A stretch of DNA of 15,502 bases from Thalassiosira profunda (GCA_036939355.1 JALLAP010001431.1:1-15502); one strand, 5' to 3'; numbered from the stretch's first letter, positions 1-8,368 are shown. The notes: a model not told the origin generated them from the sequence alone. Made by a program: numbers and translations.

Positions 1-175
1 CGGCCATCAGGAGCACGTCGCAGCGAGGAGACGATGGGTGCCACCTCAGCCGTTGTCGCGCGAGGAGGGATTGCGTCGGCGAGAACGCCCCGATGGACGG
101 CGCCGTCGCCGCCGCGGCGAGGAGGAGCGCGCAGCCGGCGGCAGTGCCGCGCTTGGGAGCTCGTCGCGTTGCCAT
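1..175 (-). CDS. N-terminal fragment of a plastid-targeted protein (bipartite presequence), cut by the window edge
   Basis: Reading leftward from an ATG at 175 (A at -3, G at +4), an open frame of 58 codons runs off the window with no stop. The peptide starts MATRRAPKRG, then has a hydrophobic Ala/Leu core (about residues 12-25), then the motif PSIGAFSPTQ. It continues with a segment that has several Arg and Ser and almost no acidic residues. A signal peptide followed by Ala-Phe and a basic transit region is the known bipartite targeting signal of secondary red plastids, with cleavage expected between A30 and F31. The mature protein lies outside the window, so its function cannot be named. 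The gene diverges from the bZIP gene, and a GACACAAAG element lies 154 nt upstream in sense orientation. This is too short to be more than a targeting call, but the motif order matches the FKBP gene in the same window. Confidence 0.72.
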   Translation of the reverse strand, partial: MATRRAPKRGTAAGCALLLAAAATAPSIGAFSPTQSLLARQRLRWHPSSPRCDVLLMA

Positions 176-253
176 GTTGGTCAGAGGGCGTAGGGGAGAC
201 CGTTGTTCCTCGCTGTTGTTGGTGTTGTCTGTTGCAAATCAAACGGCTCTGGG

Positions 254-285
254 TACGTACGTAAGTGTCTAGGTACGTACGTACG
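254..285. promoter_or_regulatory. Cluster of TACGTA palindromes
   Basis: Two alternating TACG runs at 254-263 and 274-285 contain four overlapping TACGTA hexamers. TACGTA is the A-box, one of the ACGT-core sequences that plant-type bZIP factors bind. Here the cluster lies between a bZIP gene and a plastid-protein gene. The same hexamer recurs at 5841, 5858, 5906, 8125 and 14859 and is absent from coding sequence in this window. The binding role is an inference. Confidence 0.4.
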
Positions 286-329
286 CGCCCAAGAGAGGTT
301 CGAGGGTAGGGGACGCGTGTCGCTCGCTT

Positions 330-338
330 CTTTGTGTC
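330..338 (-). promoter_or_regulatory. GACACAAAG promoter-proximal element
   Basis: On the minus strand this reads GACACAAAG, pointing toward the plastid presequence gene and ending 154 nt before its ATG. A second GACAC follows 17 nt downstream (about 317-321). It is one of six exact copies in the window, all of them intergenic. Confidence 0.5.
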
Positions 339-729
339 ACCGAAACGCGCAGAGGAGAGAGTTGAGAGAGGGAGAGAAGCGCAACCCGAAATTTAGCGTC
401 AGCTTGGGCTCGCCTTGGGTTGCCGGTTGCACCTTCTCGGCAATCGATCCAAGATACGCTCGAAGCAGCTCGCGTCCTGTCTCGGGCGAGAGAGACATCA
501 AACTGGGGCATGCAAGCAGCTCACTTCTTTGCAACTTCACCCTCCTCCTTCAATTCGATCTTCCGTCATCTCTCCATCGATAGCCTCTGGTTTCCGGCAT
601 CGGTCGATCGATCCATCGTCGACATCACATCACACTCGCTTCACGCGTTGGATTTTGTTGCAATCGAAAGATTAGCGCACATCTCGTGCACCGATCATTC
701 AAGCGAAGCCACAAAAGCCAGCGCCGATC

Positions 730-2076
730 ATGAACGAGCCCCGAGCCTTCCGCACCGCCGAGGACGAGCTCGACTTCATCCTCGGGACCGACGCCGCCGA
801 AGACGACGGCGGCGGCCTCTTCGAGCTCGAGGACCTCAACGACGGGCCCGTCGGCGCGCCCTTCGGCCACTCCTTCGCCGCCACTCCGGGCCCGCGCAAG
901 CCTTCTCCTCCTCCGAGCCACGCCCCGTCGTTCGATTTCGCCCTCGAGCGCAAGGTGACCATGTCCCCAACCACAGATCTCGACGTCCGCGCCCTCCGGC
1001 ACGAGCTGCTGGGCCGCGAGCCCCTCGCCTTCCACGACGCCCCTTTGCCCGGCCCGTCGGCCCCCGAGCTCGCCTTGATGGACGACTTCCCCCTGGACCT
1101 TTACGCGGAGAGCGTTCTCCCGGGCCTCGAGGGGGCGGTCCCCGCGCCGGCCCCCTCGATGGCCGCGTGGCCCGTCGGCGGCATCTTCGTCCCCTCCCTG
1201 CCCGTGCCCGTGTTGCCTCCTCCGTCCTATGGCCAGCCGGTGCCTATCATCCACCATCCCATCACGCCAGGCAAGAAGAAGGGCCAGTCTCCGCACCTCC
1301 TCCGGTCGTCCCACCGCCCGCTGCGGAAGCGCAAGGTCGAAGCGAAGGCCCCATTCGGTGCTTCGGAGGCCGAAACCAAGCCAAAGACGCACGATGCGAG
1401 CGCCGAGGGCGCGACCGCGGTGGATCCGGCCACCAAGGCGAGGGAGGCCCGGAAGCGGCGGAGGCTCCGGCTGATCGAACGGGCGGCGGTCGCGGACGCG
1501 CGGAACGCATTTGCGGACCCTGCGTTCGCGGGGGAGTTTGCGAGGACGTTTCGGGCCGATGCCTTCGTGGAGGCGACGTTCGATGGGGCGTTCGCGATGC
1601 TGGCGGCGGCGGGCCAGCAGGAGGCTGCGGCGGGCTTGCACGTTGGCGGGCATGCGTACGCTCCGAGCCTCAAGCCATTGCAGCTCCCGTCTCCAGCTAA
1701 CATTGCGAAGAGCACCCAAGCTCCGGTCGTGGTGACGCCCAAGGCCGCCGCCAAGCCCAAGGCCGCCCCCGGCGGCGTCCACGACAAACTCCTCCCCTCT
1801 GGAAAGGATCCGGAATCCCGCCGCCTCCGTCGACTCATGCGCAACCGCCTCTCGGCCCAGGCGTCCCGCGATCGCCGCCGACGGGACCTCGAGGACGTCC
1901 GCCGGCAGAAGGCCGCAAAGGACGGCGAGATTGGCGCGCTGAAGACGGCGGTGGCAAAGGAAGCGCGGCGCCTCGCGCGGCTGGAGCGGGCGGTGGCGAT
2001 GGCCCGGAGCAAGCTGGGCGCGGAGTGCACGCCGGATGCAAATGGGAGCAGCGCGATTTCCGTATCTCAGGCGTAA
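730..2076 (+). CDS. bZIP transcription factor
   Basis: A single-exon 448-residue protein. The bZIP domain is at the C-terminus: a basic region at about residues 364-385 carries the N-x7-R signature (N372 to R380, NRLSAQASR). A heptad series follows (L387, K394, I401, V408, L415, V422), which makes a short and imperfect zipper and suggests heterodimerisation. The N-terminus is acidic with hydrophobic residues interspersed (EDELDFILG, LFELEDLND), resembling an activation domain. The middle is Pro/Ala-rich with two basic clusters, LRKRKVEAK and ARKRRRLR, that could act as nuclear localisation signals. No LOV domain is present, so it is not an aureochrome. The start is the first ATG with A at -3. 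Family assignment is firm; targets are unknown, although ACGT-core palindromes occur in nearby promoters. Confidence 0.9.
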   Translation: MNEPRAFRTAEDELDFILGTDAAEDDGGGLFELEDLNDGPVGAPFGHSFAATPGPRKPSPPPSHAPSFDFALERKVTMSPTTDLDVRALRHELLGREPLAFHDAPLPGPSAPELALMDDFPLDLYAESVLPGLEGAVPAPAPSMAAWPVGGIFVPSLPVPVLPPPSYGQPVPIIHHPITPGKKKGQSPHLLRSSHRPLRKRKVEAKAPFGASEAETKPKTHDASAEGATAVDPATKAREARKRRRLRLIERAAVADARNAFADPAFAGEFARTFRADAFVEATFDGAFAMLAAAGQQEAAAGLHVGGHAYAPSLKPLQLPSPANIAKSTQAPVVVTPKAAAKPKAAPGGVHDKLLPSGKDPESRRLRRLMRNRLSAQASRDRRRRDLEDVRRQKAAKDGEIGALKTAVAKEARRLARLERAVAMARSKLGAECTPDANGSSAISVSQA

Positions 2077-2262
2077 TGGGGGTGCTCTGGGGACGTTGGG
2101 GGGCTTTGGGATAGCGTAGGAGAAAGTTTAGTTGTGTACAGAATGAGGGAGGGCGAGGAGAAGGATGCATCGAGTAGGTTGTTCTGCTAAAATTTACTGT
2201 GAGCGTTGACTGATCTGCTTCTCAATATGAAGCGTTGAGCTTTCTCGCCGCTGCTTTGCCAG

Positions 2263-3445
2263 TTAACCATTTACTTTCGCCTCCGCCGCTCTCACAAGCT
2301 TGTGAACTTCTTCCGCCAGCACGTAGGGCATGTATCGAGAAATGAAATCCACGCTCTTATTCTCCAGTTGTGTCGCCGCCGTAAACCAATCGTCCGCCAA
2401 TCGAGCTTCATAGGCAGATACATCGCAGTCCGCACGCCCCAGATTTTTCGCTGCACTGCGAAGAATCGCCCCAATCGAACTCTCGCTGCCACCAGTGGTT
2501 TCAAAGTCCGGGTCCAACTTCTTCCTTTCGCGATAGGCTCGCTTCTTCAGTTCCCGAGCTCTCAGCCTGGCTTCGCCTTTCAATTCTTCTCTGTTTTGCC
2601 GGAGCCAAAAAGAGGGGTTTGTGTACTTAATCCACGCCGGGAAGTGGTAGCACTCCAGCGGAGAACACGTCAGTTCGTGACGGTACAATATGACTAACCC
2701 CCATAGGATGATGAAGCCGACAACTGTGAGCGCAATGGCCGTTTCGGGCCAGTATGGACTGAGATTGATGTACGTCCCGATCAGGAATCCAATTATCACC
2801 AGAACGCAGAGTCGATCAAGAGGTATTGCAAATACACCAACGGTTTGACGGAATGAAAGGCGAAGTCTTCGTGCGATGAATTTGTTTCGATGGCATGTAT
2901 CCATAGCATGGCTGCCCACAGGGCCAAAACGACATTGCAACCTAGAGCGATGGCCATCACGCATTCGAAGACGCGTTCTACCACATAATTGCTGCCATCC
3001 CCGCCAAATGATTTCCAGCTGCCCCACTCATATATAATCCACATTCCCTGAGTGAACAGTGCGCCAAATATTGCGTAGGCCTCGAATAGTTGGATGATGC
3101 GTTCGTTGCGGACCTTCAACGGCTCCAATGTCAGGGACAGGAAGCCCGCCTCCCACGTGCTCATCGACGTGGCGTCGTAGCAGGGAAGCCAAGAAAACCA
3201 CGAACATACACCGCCATCGCCCCTACTTCCATCGTCGCCGTCGCCCTCGACGCGGAGGAAGCGCGCCAGCTTCGAGTTGTCGTCAGAGAGGGCGTCGAGG
3301 ACGGCGCCGGATTGCCCGAGCGTGGCGGCGGCTGCGATACGCGGCGACGACGACGAGTGTCGAACTCGTCGGTAAACTCGTCGCGACCGTCCTCGTCTGC
3401 ACTCCGCAGGTTCCGACGGTGCAAATGGCGGGTAGAGGCAACCAT
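2263..3445 (-). CDS. Multi-TM membrane protein of unknown function, with two frame changes
   Basis: Three frames are needed to cover this gene. The proposed start is the ATG at 3445, in perfect GCCGCCATGG context (MVASTRHLHRR). The frame then changes near 3300-3400 to one encoding ALSDDNSKLARFLRVEG, then NERIIQLFEAYAIFGALF and further hydrophobic segments. It changes again near 2796-2830 to VIIGFLIGTYINLSPYW and a last TM (about AIALTVVGFIILWGLVILY). The C-terminal half is a charged, likely helical tail ending EEVHKLVRAAEAKVNG and a TAA stop. Both changes are in the same direction. Each could be an intron of length 2 mod 3 or one missing base, but no GTGAG or GTAAG donor lies nearby, whereas all six other introns here have one. 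For the first change, a 71-nt GTGCAG...GCAG intron is a weak option. A shorter protein starting at ATG 3164 is also possible. The family looks conserved but was not identified. Its 3' end converges with the bZIP gene. Confidence 0.65.
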
Positions 3446-3794
3446 GGCGGCGGGATTGTGCATGTGATGTGTGGGCTCTCAGCCAGCCAAGCAAGGAGGA
3501 GGAGCTGCCCCAAAAACGACACGCGTCCGCTGGGTCGCTTTGAGGTCTACTTATGTACGCGTACCTACCATACGATACCAAGATACGTTCTTGAGCCGCT
3601 CCTCTTTCACACTCGACCTCGATAACTGTACAATCTTAGAAGACTCCATTAGATACTATCCAGAGTAGTCCCTTTGTCTCCACCAACATATATTTGCGTC
3701 CTCGACGATCGGATCCGTTCCGTGCCATCGAACGCCTCTCTAGTTCACTCCCATTTACAGCTCTCCTTCTCCACTTATCTCAAGTCAAACTTTT
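3446..3794. other. Intergenic region between the multi-TM gene promoter and the LtrA gene 3' end
   Basis: Two minus-strand genes follow one another here, so these bases hold the LtrA 3' UTR and the promoter of the multi-TM gene. The only clear structure is the 10-bp palindrome GTACGCGTAC at 3555-3564, about 110 nt before the proposed ATG. This is the only non-divergent promoter wholly inside the window, and it lacks both GACACAAAG and TACGTA. Confidence 0.5.
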
Positions 3795-5686
3795 TCAAGC
3801 GTACGCTCCCTCGGGTGCCTCTTTAACAACAACAAAATGGTTGCTCCAGTGGCCCGCAACTGAATCAAGATCCTCAGGGTTATCCAAGTGAATGAAATAC
3901 TCAAAGATGATCGTCCCAGCTACTTCGACAGCCAGCGTGAGGGTTCCGATCAAGGCCAATGTTTCAGTATTGTGCACCCACAGCGCAAGTGTTACCGCAA
4001 ATACGCTGATGCAATTCCTGAACGTGACAACTGCAAACCCGGTCTTCGTTTTCAGGAACTCCCAGTACTTCTTTGGCCCTTTGTGGGTGGCATACATCAA
4101 ATCCAGGGTGAGCAATACCACGCCCAAGCTGATGCAGTACAGAGCGGCGGCTCGAGCGGCGTGCTCCGATATCTCGTGCATGATCTTTGAGTCGTCGCCG
4201 GAGCCCGAGACGAAACCCGCGTAATGGGCACTGCCGCTCGAGTGGCTATGATCGATGAGGAATGCCTTGTAGCCCGTCCCCAGCCCCACGAGCGCGATAC
4301 AGAAGATGAACATGAGCACGTGAAACACCACACCCGCCTGCCAGCTCTTTCTCAGCGCGTGCTCGTCCGCAGAGTGAGGCTGGTACTTGAAATATAGATA
4401 CTGAAGCAAAGTGACGCCGACGATGCCGGCGTAGAACGTGACGTAGTAGCCGTTGTTGACAGAGGTTTCCGTAATGAGAAGGCTGAGGACGCTCTGCGAT
4501 ATGCGTGCAAAGGTTGAGTTCATAAGATGTGCACATTGATAATTCCAACTGCCGAACGTCACAGATGTTGCTTACCTCCCCAAGAAGGATCATGACGATC
4601 TCGCCGAAGCGATGAATGCAATATTCAACGTTCAATGGGACCGTACAACTGAGAGAAGGAATTGAGAGGAAGTTTTGAGAAAGAGCTAATGATAACGACC
4701 TTCAAACCGAGAGTCGCATCCACTTACTCCTTGAGCTTCTCATTGGGTATCAGTGCCCATTTCGCAGCCCAAAAGAGGACTCCAAACACCCAGGCGCCGA
4801 GGCAGAGGTATACCGGAAGATTTGTCGGAGAAGGAGCGTCATCGCTCGCCGGCGACGACGAGGGAGCACCTCCTCCTTCCACACCCTCACCGTCCATCCC
4901 GGCGAATAGGGACGTGCACGCACTGAACAACGAATCGAGTCCCGGAGGATAGCTTTCCTCCCGAGTGTCGTGTCCGTCGGGGTTGCCGTAGTACGATTTC
5001 CCCGCGAAGACGGTGGAGAGCAGGTACAGAACGCCCTGAATCGTGTGGCTCACGATGTTATCCCTCTCCGCCCTCTTCGCGGCCGCATCGCCCACGACCT
5101 TAAACATGACCTCCGCGCTCACATAAATGTTGCAGACCGTCAGCATGAGCATTCCCAGCGAGAACCCGAACATGTCGGGATACTTGTAGGGCTGGCTCAT
5201 TTCGTAGACGGGCCGGATGTGCACCACCGCCGTGGCCAGGAAGCACAAGCGAACAATCTCCACCAGGCCGTGCCACGGGTCGGTGCCCCACGAGTAGCGG
5301 GCGTCGAAGTACGTCCTCGTGAACCACTCGAAGAGGATCGGTCCCATGAGGCCCAGCAGGTACAGGAAGCCCTGCGTTGTCATGCTGTACAGCAGGACGT
5401 AGCTGAGGTTGTACGCGGCCGCGACGTAGAATAAATCGAAAAAAAGGTCGCCCCAATTCACGTGCGGGACGACCTGCCGCTCGCCCCAGCGCTGCCGCTG
5501 GCGGGGCGGCTCGAAGAGGACGATGCGGTCCTTGCGGGGGCGGGGCGGGCTGAAGACGGAGAGCTGCCGGTCGGCGCTCGGGCGAGGGTGATCATCATCG
5601 GCGGCGCCGGTCCCCGCCGTTGCCGTGGGAGCCGGTTCCTCCTCCTCGATGAGGGGGAGGGCGAGGCTGCTGTCGTTGCCTTCCAT
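3795..5686 (-). CDS. LtrA-family (low temperature requirement A) membrane protein, three exons
   Basis: Exons at 5686-4728, 4648-4576 and 4493-3795 give a 576-residue protein. Introns are 79 nt (donor GTAAGT, acceptor CTCTCAG) and 82 nt (donor GTAAGC, acceptor ATCGCAG). LtrA hallmarks are visible: VNWGDLFFDLFYVAAAYNL at residues 77-95 in the first TM, and HRFGEIVMILLGESVLSLL, which forms only when exons 2 and 3 are joined and so confirms the splice. The N-terminal 70 residues are acidic and Pro-rich and probably disordered. About ten hydrophobic segments follow, with a Ser/Gly-rich loop near residues 264-288. The start is the first ATG (CAACAATGG); upstream in-frame codons lack an ATG. LtrA proteins are poorly characterised integral membrane proteins, first linked to growth at low temperature in Listeria. 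No function can be assigned beyond the family. Confidence 0.87.
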
Positions 5687-6023
5687 TGTTGCAATGTGGC
5701 GTGCACCGGAAGTTTTGAGCGCCTCGCTCTCGCTCCTACGGGCGGGGTGTCTCTTTGTGTCTCCTTTTTTGGCGCGTGGCAAAAAATCGACACGCGTCTC
5801 AAAGCCAAAGGGCGCGCCCTCGAAAAGGCATGTTCCTATTTACGTACTCATATTTCGTACGTACGCTCGGTTAGCTGTCCTCCTGGTAGTAAAGCCACGG
5901 GTTCCTACGTAGAGGGAAAAATCAGGGCAACGCCCTCGAAAAGAGCCTCAGCGCGGGTCCCGCCTCGCTCTGAGAGCGACGCTCACATCAACCTCAGCGT
6001 CCTCGTCCTCTCGCCCCACGACA
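5687..6023. other. Divergent intergenic region between the LtrA and FKBP genes
   Basis: These 337 bases carry both promoters. Present are the 15-mer GACACAAAGAGACAC on the minus strand (5747-5761), TACGTA at 5841, 5858 and 5906, and a 13-bp direct repeat CGCCCTCGAAAAG at 5815-5827 and 5931-5943. No gene was seen in it. Confidence 0.55.
5747..5761 (-). promoter_or_regulatory. GACACAAAGAGACAC element upstream of the LtrA gene
   Basis: The minus strand reads GACACAAAGAGACAC, two GACAC half-sites 10 nt apart. The core 9-mer (5753-5761) ends 66 nt before the LtrA ATG and points toward it. Identical 15-mers occur at 8230 and 11332. A further GACAC lies on the plus strand at 5789. Confidence 0.5.
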
Positions 6024-6635
6024 ATGGCCCTCTGGCGGATACCCGCCGCCACAACATGCATCCTCGCGCTTCTGGCGGCCTTCTTGACAGGCGCCAGCGC
6101 CTTCGCTCCGCCGCCCATCGCATCCCGAATCTCGAAGGCACACAACCATCATCCATCGTTCCTCGCATCCACATCGTCCGCGTCGACGGAGGTCGAGGTG
6201 ACCGTCCAGAGGGAAGGAGACGCCGATGGCAGTCCCGCTTCCGCCGGGGATATCATCTCGGTCAAATATGCCGGCCGCCTCGCCTCCGATGGCACTCAGT
6301 TTGATGCGGGATCGATCAGCTTCAAGCTCGGCGAGGGACGGGTCATCAAAGGGTGGGAGCAGGGCCTGGTGGGGGCGCGGCGGGGTGAGAAGCGGGCGCT
6401 ACGCATTCCTTCCGCGCTGGCGTACGGATCGCGCGGTGCGGGCGGCGTCATCCCTCCGAACGCGGAGTTGGAGTTCGATTGCGAGTTGCTTTCGGTGGAA
6501 TCTGGTCCCATCGCGGAATTGAAGATGGCACTGGGGCTGGGGGCGAATCTGCAAACGGCGTTGCTGGCGGCGTTCGTGGCCAGCGTGTTGTTGCCGGTGC
6601 TGGGGATTGGAGGTGTGGAGAGCGGCACTTCTTGA
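6024..6635 (+). CDS. Plastid-targeted FKBP-type peptidyl-prolyl cis-trans isomerase with C-terminal TM
   Basis: A 203-residue single-exon protein. Residues 1-26 form a signal peptide; GASAFAPP (23-30) is a textbook ASAFAP plastid motif, cleaved between A26 and F27, followed by a Ser/Ala-rich transit region. The FKBP domain is at about 75-158. Expected pocket residues are present: Y82, F93-D94 (QFDAG), W111 (IKGWEQG), Y134 (LAYGSRGAGG) and F151 (ELEFDCELL), so the enzyme should be active. A hydrophobic segment at about 176-196 close to the C-terminus suggests anchoring in an internal plastid membrane with the domain on one face, whereas many plastid FKBPs are soluble. The usual twin-Arg lumen signal was not seen. 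The start ATG has A at -3 and G at +4. FKBPs catalyse proline isomerisation during protein folding or assembly. Confidence 0.93.
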   Translation: MALWRIPAATTCILALLAAFLTGASAFAPPPIASRISKAHNHHPSFLASTSSASTEVEVTVQREGDADGSPASAGDIISVKYAGRLASDGTQFDAGSISFKLGEGRVIKGWEQGLVGARRGEKRALRIPSALAYGSRGAGGVIPPNAELEFDCELLSVESGPIAELKMALGLGANLQTALLAAFVASVLLPVLGIGGVESGTS

Positions 6636-6720
6636 TGATATGATACAACAACCGAAGCCGGTAAATGCTCGCTATTGCAATGCGCTTGCTTCTTTTCACC
6701 GGGGCACATGGGGGAGCAGA

Positions 6721-6830
6721 AAGGTATCAAACGAACAACATTGACGTCTGTATAAATTGTGCACACAGCGTTGTTGCTTCTTTGCACAAGGGCACAATGA
6801 AGGTATCAAACGAACAACATTGACGTCTGT
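6721..6830. repeat. 31-bp exact direct repeat, 79-bp period, in a convergent intergenic region
   Basis: An identical 31-base sequence lies at 6721-6751 and 6800-6830, beginning AAGGTATCAAACG and ending TTGACGTCTGT. The sequence just before each copy is also similar (GCTTCTTT..., then GGGCACA), so this looks like an imperfect tandem duplication of about 79 bp. Each copy carries TGACGTC, a CRE-like ACGT-core site. It sits between the FKBP stop and the 3' end of the next gene, so a role in 3' end formation is as likely as a promoter role. Confidence 0.75.
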
Positions 6831-6931
6831 TCATTTATCATGCGTTCCAATCAACAAACTACTGGTCTGGACACCTCGTCTTTGCCCCCATTTTGCATAG
6901 TACGTTCCCCGCTCAAACAAAAAAAGCTTCT

Positions 6932-7848
6932 TCAATGCACGCGCACGCCGGCCTTGGTCTGCTTACCGGCCACTGCGCCGTTCGGGCCCTTGGCAGCGAC
7001 CGCCTTGGTCTGCTTGCCGGCCGTCACCGTCTTCTTCTTCTTGTCCTTGTCGTGCTTGCCCTTGCTGCCCTTCGAGGACTTGGACGAGTCGGAATCGTAC
7101 TCGCACTTGTGGTGCTTGTCGTGCTTCTTGTCCTTCTTCTTCTTCTTGCCCTTGGATCCCTTGCTGCCCTTCGATCCCTTGGACGACTTGGACGAATCGG
7201 AATCGTACTCGACGGGGTTGCGGTACGCGCCTCCGACGGTCGTCTTCTTCCCGGCCACCGTGGTGCCGTTGGCGGCTGTGCGAGAACAATGATAGCAGAT
7301 GATGCATGTGAGAGTGAACAAAGAAAACAGTGCCGGTATCCTAGCAGCGCAAGAGACACCAGAACTCACTCTTCACGGCGCCCTTCGTCTGCTTCCCCGC
7401 CACGGCGCCATGCTCCCCGCGCGCGCCCGCCGCGGTCGTCTGCTTCACCCCCGCCGCGCCGCCCGCCGTGCGGCCGGCCGTCGTCTTGGTGACCCCGTTT
7501 TCGGTGCGCGTGGCGGTCGTCGTCTTGGTCCCCGCCTTGACGCCGTTCTGCGTCTTCACTGCGGCCTGGGTTTGCTTGCCCGCGGCGGTCGCGCCGTTGG
7601 GGCCGTGGACGACGCCGGCGGTCGTCTTCTTGACGGCGGTGTTGCCCTGGGGACCCTGGAGAGGAGAGAAGATTGCAAGTCCAAACGCAAGAGTTTGAGC
7701 ACGAGACATGTTCGAAAGTTGCAAGGCATTTGGGTTCCTCTCTCACCTTGGCGACGGTGGTGCCGCCGACGGTCTTCTTCTCGACGGTGTTGCCGTCGCG
7801 GCCGGTGGCGGTGGCGGTGGTGGCTTCGGCGCGTCTTCCTCGGAGCAT
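6932..7848 (-). CDS. Lys/Ser-rich low-complexity repeat protein, three exons
   Basis: Exons at 7848-7747, 7655-7370 and 7275-6932 encode 243 residues. Introns are 91 nt (GTGAGA...CTCTCCAG) and 94 nt (GTGAGT...CGCACAG). Residues 1-147 and 212-243 consist of degenerate repeats of about 15-20 residues, of the type xxNGxxAxGKxTxAxx (for example GPNGATAAGKQTQAAVK and GEHGAVAGKQTKGAVK). Residues 152-211 hold two copies of EYDSDSSKSSKGSKG, each followed by a very basic run; K159, K162, K165, K168 and K171 form a perfect K-x2-K pentalysine series. The acidic Ser stretches look like casein kinase 2 targets. No TM or convincing signal peptide is present at the chosen start (AAGATGC, A at -3). An in-frame ATG at 7950 is an alternative. 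The protein should be disordered and strongly basic. No family was recognised. Confidence 0.78.
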
Positions 7849-8203
7849 CTTGTCGGGTTGGAAGGTGGAGAGAGGGAGAGGACGGGGAGGGCGGGGTTGT
7901 TGCCTGTGTCGATCGATCGATCGAGTGATTTTATGAGATTGAATGTGCATGCATCGACAGCGCGTTGGTGGTACTTTTGCCGCGTGGTTGTTCTGTGGAA
8001 AATCTTTGAGGCGGGGCGGCCGGAAAGATCCAAGTTCGACACCCCTGTCGCGCTCACGACATCATCGTCAAATCTGTCTCAAAGATACGGAAGTGAAAGG
8101 TTAACCCTAAAGGGATACTAAAGTTACGTAGGAATTTATACTCAAATAAATAAGATGCTGTCTTAAATGTGGAGAGACAAGTCACATGAGACGAGTGAGA
8201 ACC

Positions 8204-8213
8204 GACACGTGTC
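8204..8213. promoter_or_regulatory. GACACGTGTC palindrome with G-box core
   Basis: This perfect 10-bp palindrome contains CACGTG (8206-8211), a core bound by bZIP and bHLH factors. It is also an inverted pair of the GACAC half-site and lies only 16 nt before the direct pair at 8230. Function is inferred. Confidence 0.4.
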
Positions 8214-8229
8214 TGACCGAGATCTTTCA

Positions 8230-8244
8230 GACACAAAGAGACAC
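8230..8244 (+). promoter_or_regulatory. GACACAAAGAGACAC element upstream of the SAM gene
   Basis: This 15-mer is identical to those at 5747-5761 and 11332-11346 (opposite strand there). It is on the plus strand, pointing toward the SAM gene; the 9-mer core ends 130 nt before the ATG. This is the only copy on the plus strand, and the only one whose sense-oriented gene is also on the plus strand. Confidence 0.5.
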
Positions 8245-8368
8245 TCTCCGCCATAAAGAAAAAACAAGCATGCACTCGCTCGGTCGGTGCTGCGTGCGCT
8301 GCAACATCCAGCTCTCGGCTCACAAATTTGCAATCCTCCTCAATATCATACCTATCCAAAACAGCAAC

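Larger units (their letters stand above)
176..729. other. Divergent intergenic region between the presequence gene and the bZIP gene
   Basis: These 554 bases hold the 5' leaders and promoters of two genes pointing away from each other. Visible structure: alternating TACG runs at 254-285, one GACACAAAG element on the minus strand at 330-338 with a second GACAC half-site 17 nt further along, and a pyrimidine-rich, CGAT-rich stretch (about 530-660) shortly before the bZIP start. Open frames here are short, often begin at non-ATG codons, and show no recognisable domain. No RNA gene was seen. Confidence 0.6.
7849..8368. other. Divergent intergenic region between the Lys/Ser-rich gene and the SAM gene
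   Basis: These 520 bases contain a TCGA tetranucleotide run (7909-7924), TACGTA at 8125-8130, the G-box-containing palindrome GACACGTGTC at 8204-8213, and the 15-mer GACACAAAGAGACAC at 8230-8244. A possible alternative ATG for the SAM gene lies at 8270. No RNA gene was seen. Confidence 0.55.

Noticed and set aside
420..1700. Long plus-strand frame of 426 codons overlapping the bZIP gene
   Set aside because: It begins at a non-ATG codon upstream of the bZIP ATG, is extremely Arg/Pro-rich, and reads the GC-rich bZIP codons out of phase. No domain is present.
625..1782. Minus-strand frame of 385 codons opposite the bZIP gene
   Set aside because: It is a mirror of GC-rich coding sequence with Gly/Arg-rich low complexity and no domain. 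The bZIP motif on the other strand is decisive.
6932..7848. Calling the Lys/Ser-rich gene a silaffin
   Set aside because: The pentalysine series fits, but no signal peptide is seen and most of the protein is Thr/Gly/Lys repeat unlike known silaffins. Kept only as a finding.
8101..8112. Telomere-like TTAACCCTAAA
   Set aside because: It is a single occurrence inside a promoter region with no tandem array.
8270..8368. N-terminal extension of the SAM protein from ATG 8270
   Set aside because: The extension (MHSLGRCCVRC...) resembles no domain, and the ATG at 8369 has the better context with G at +4 directly before the SAM repeat. It remains possible.
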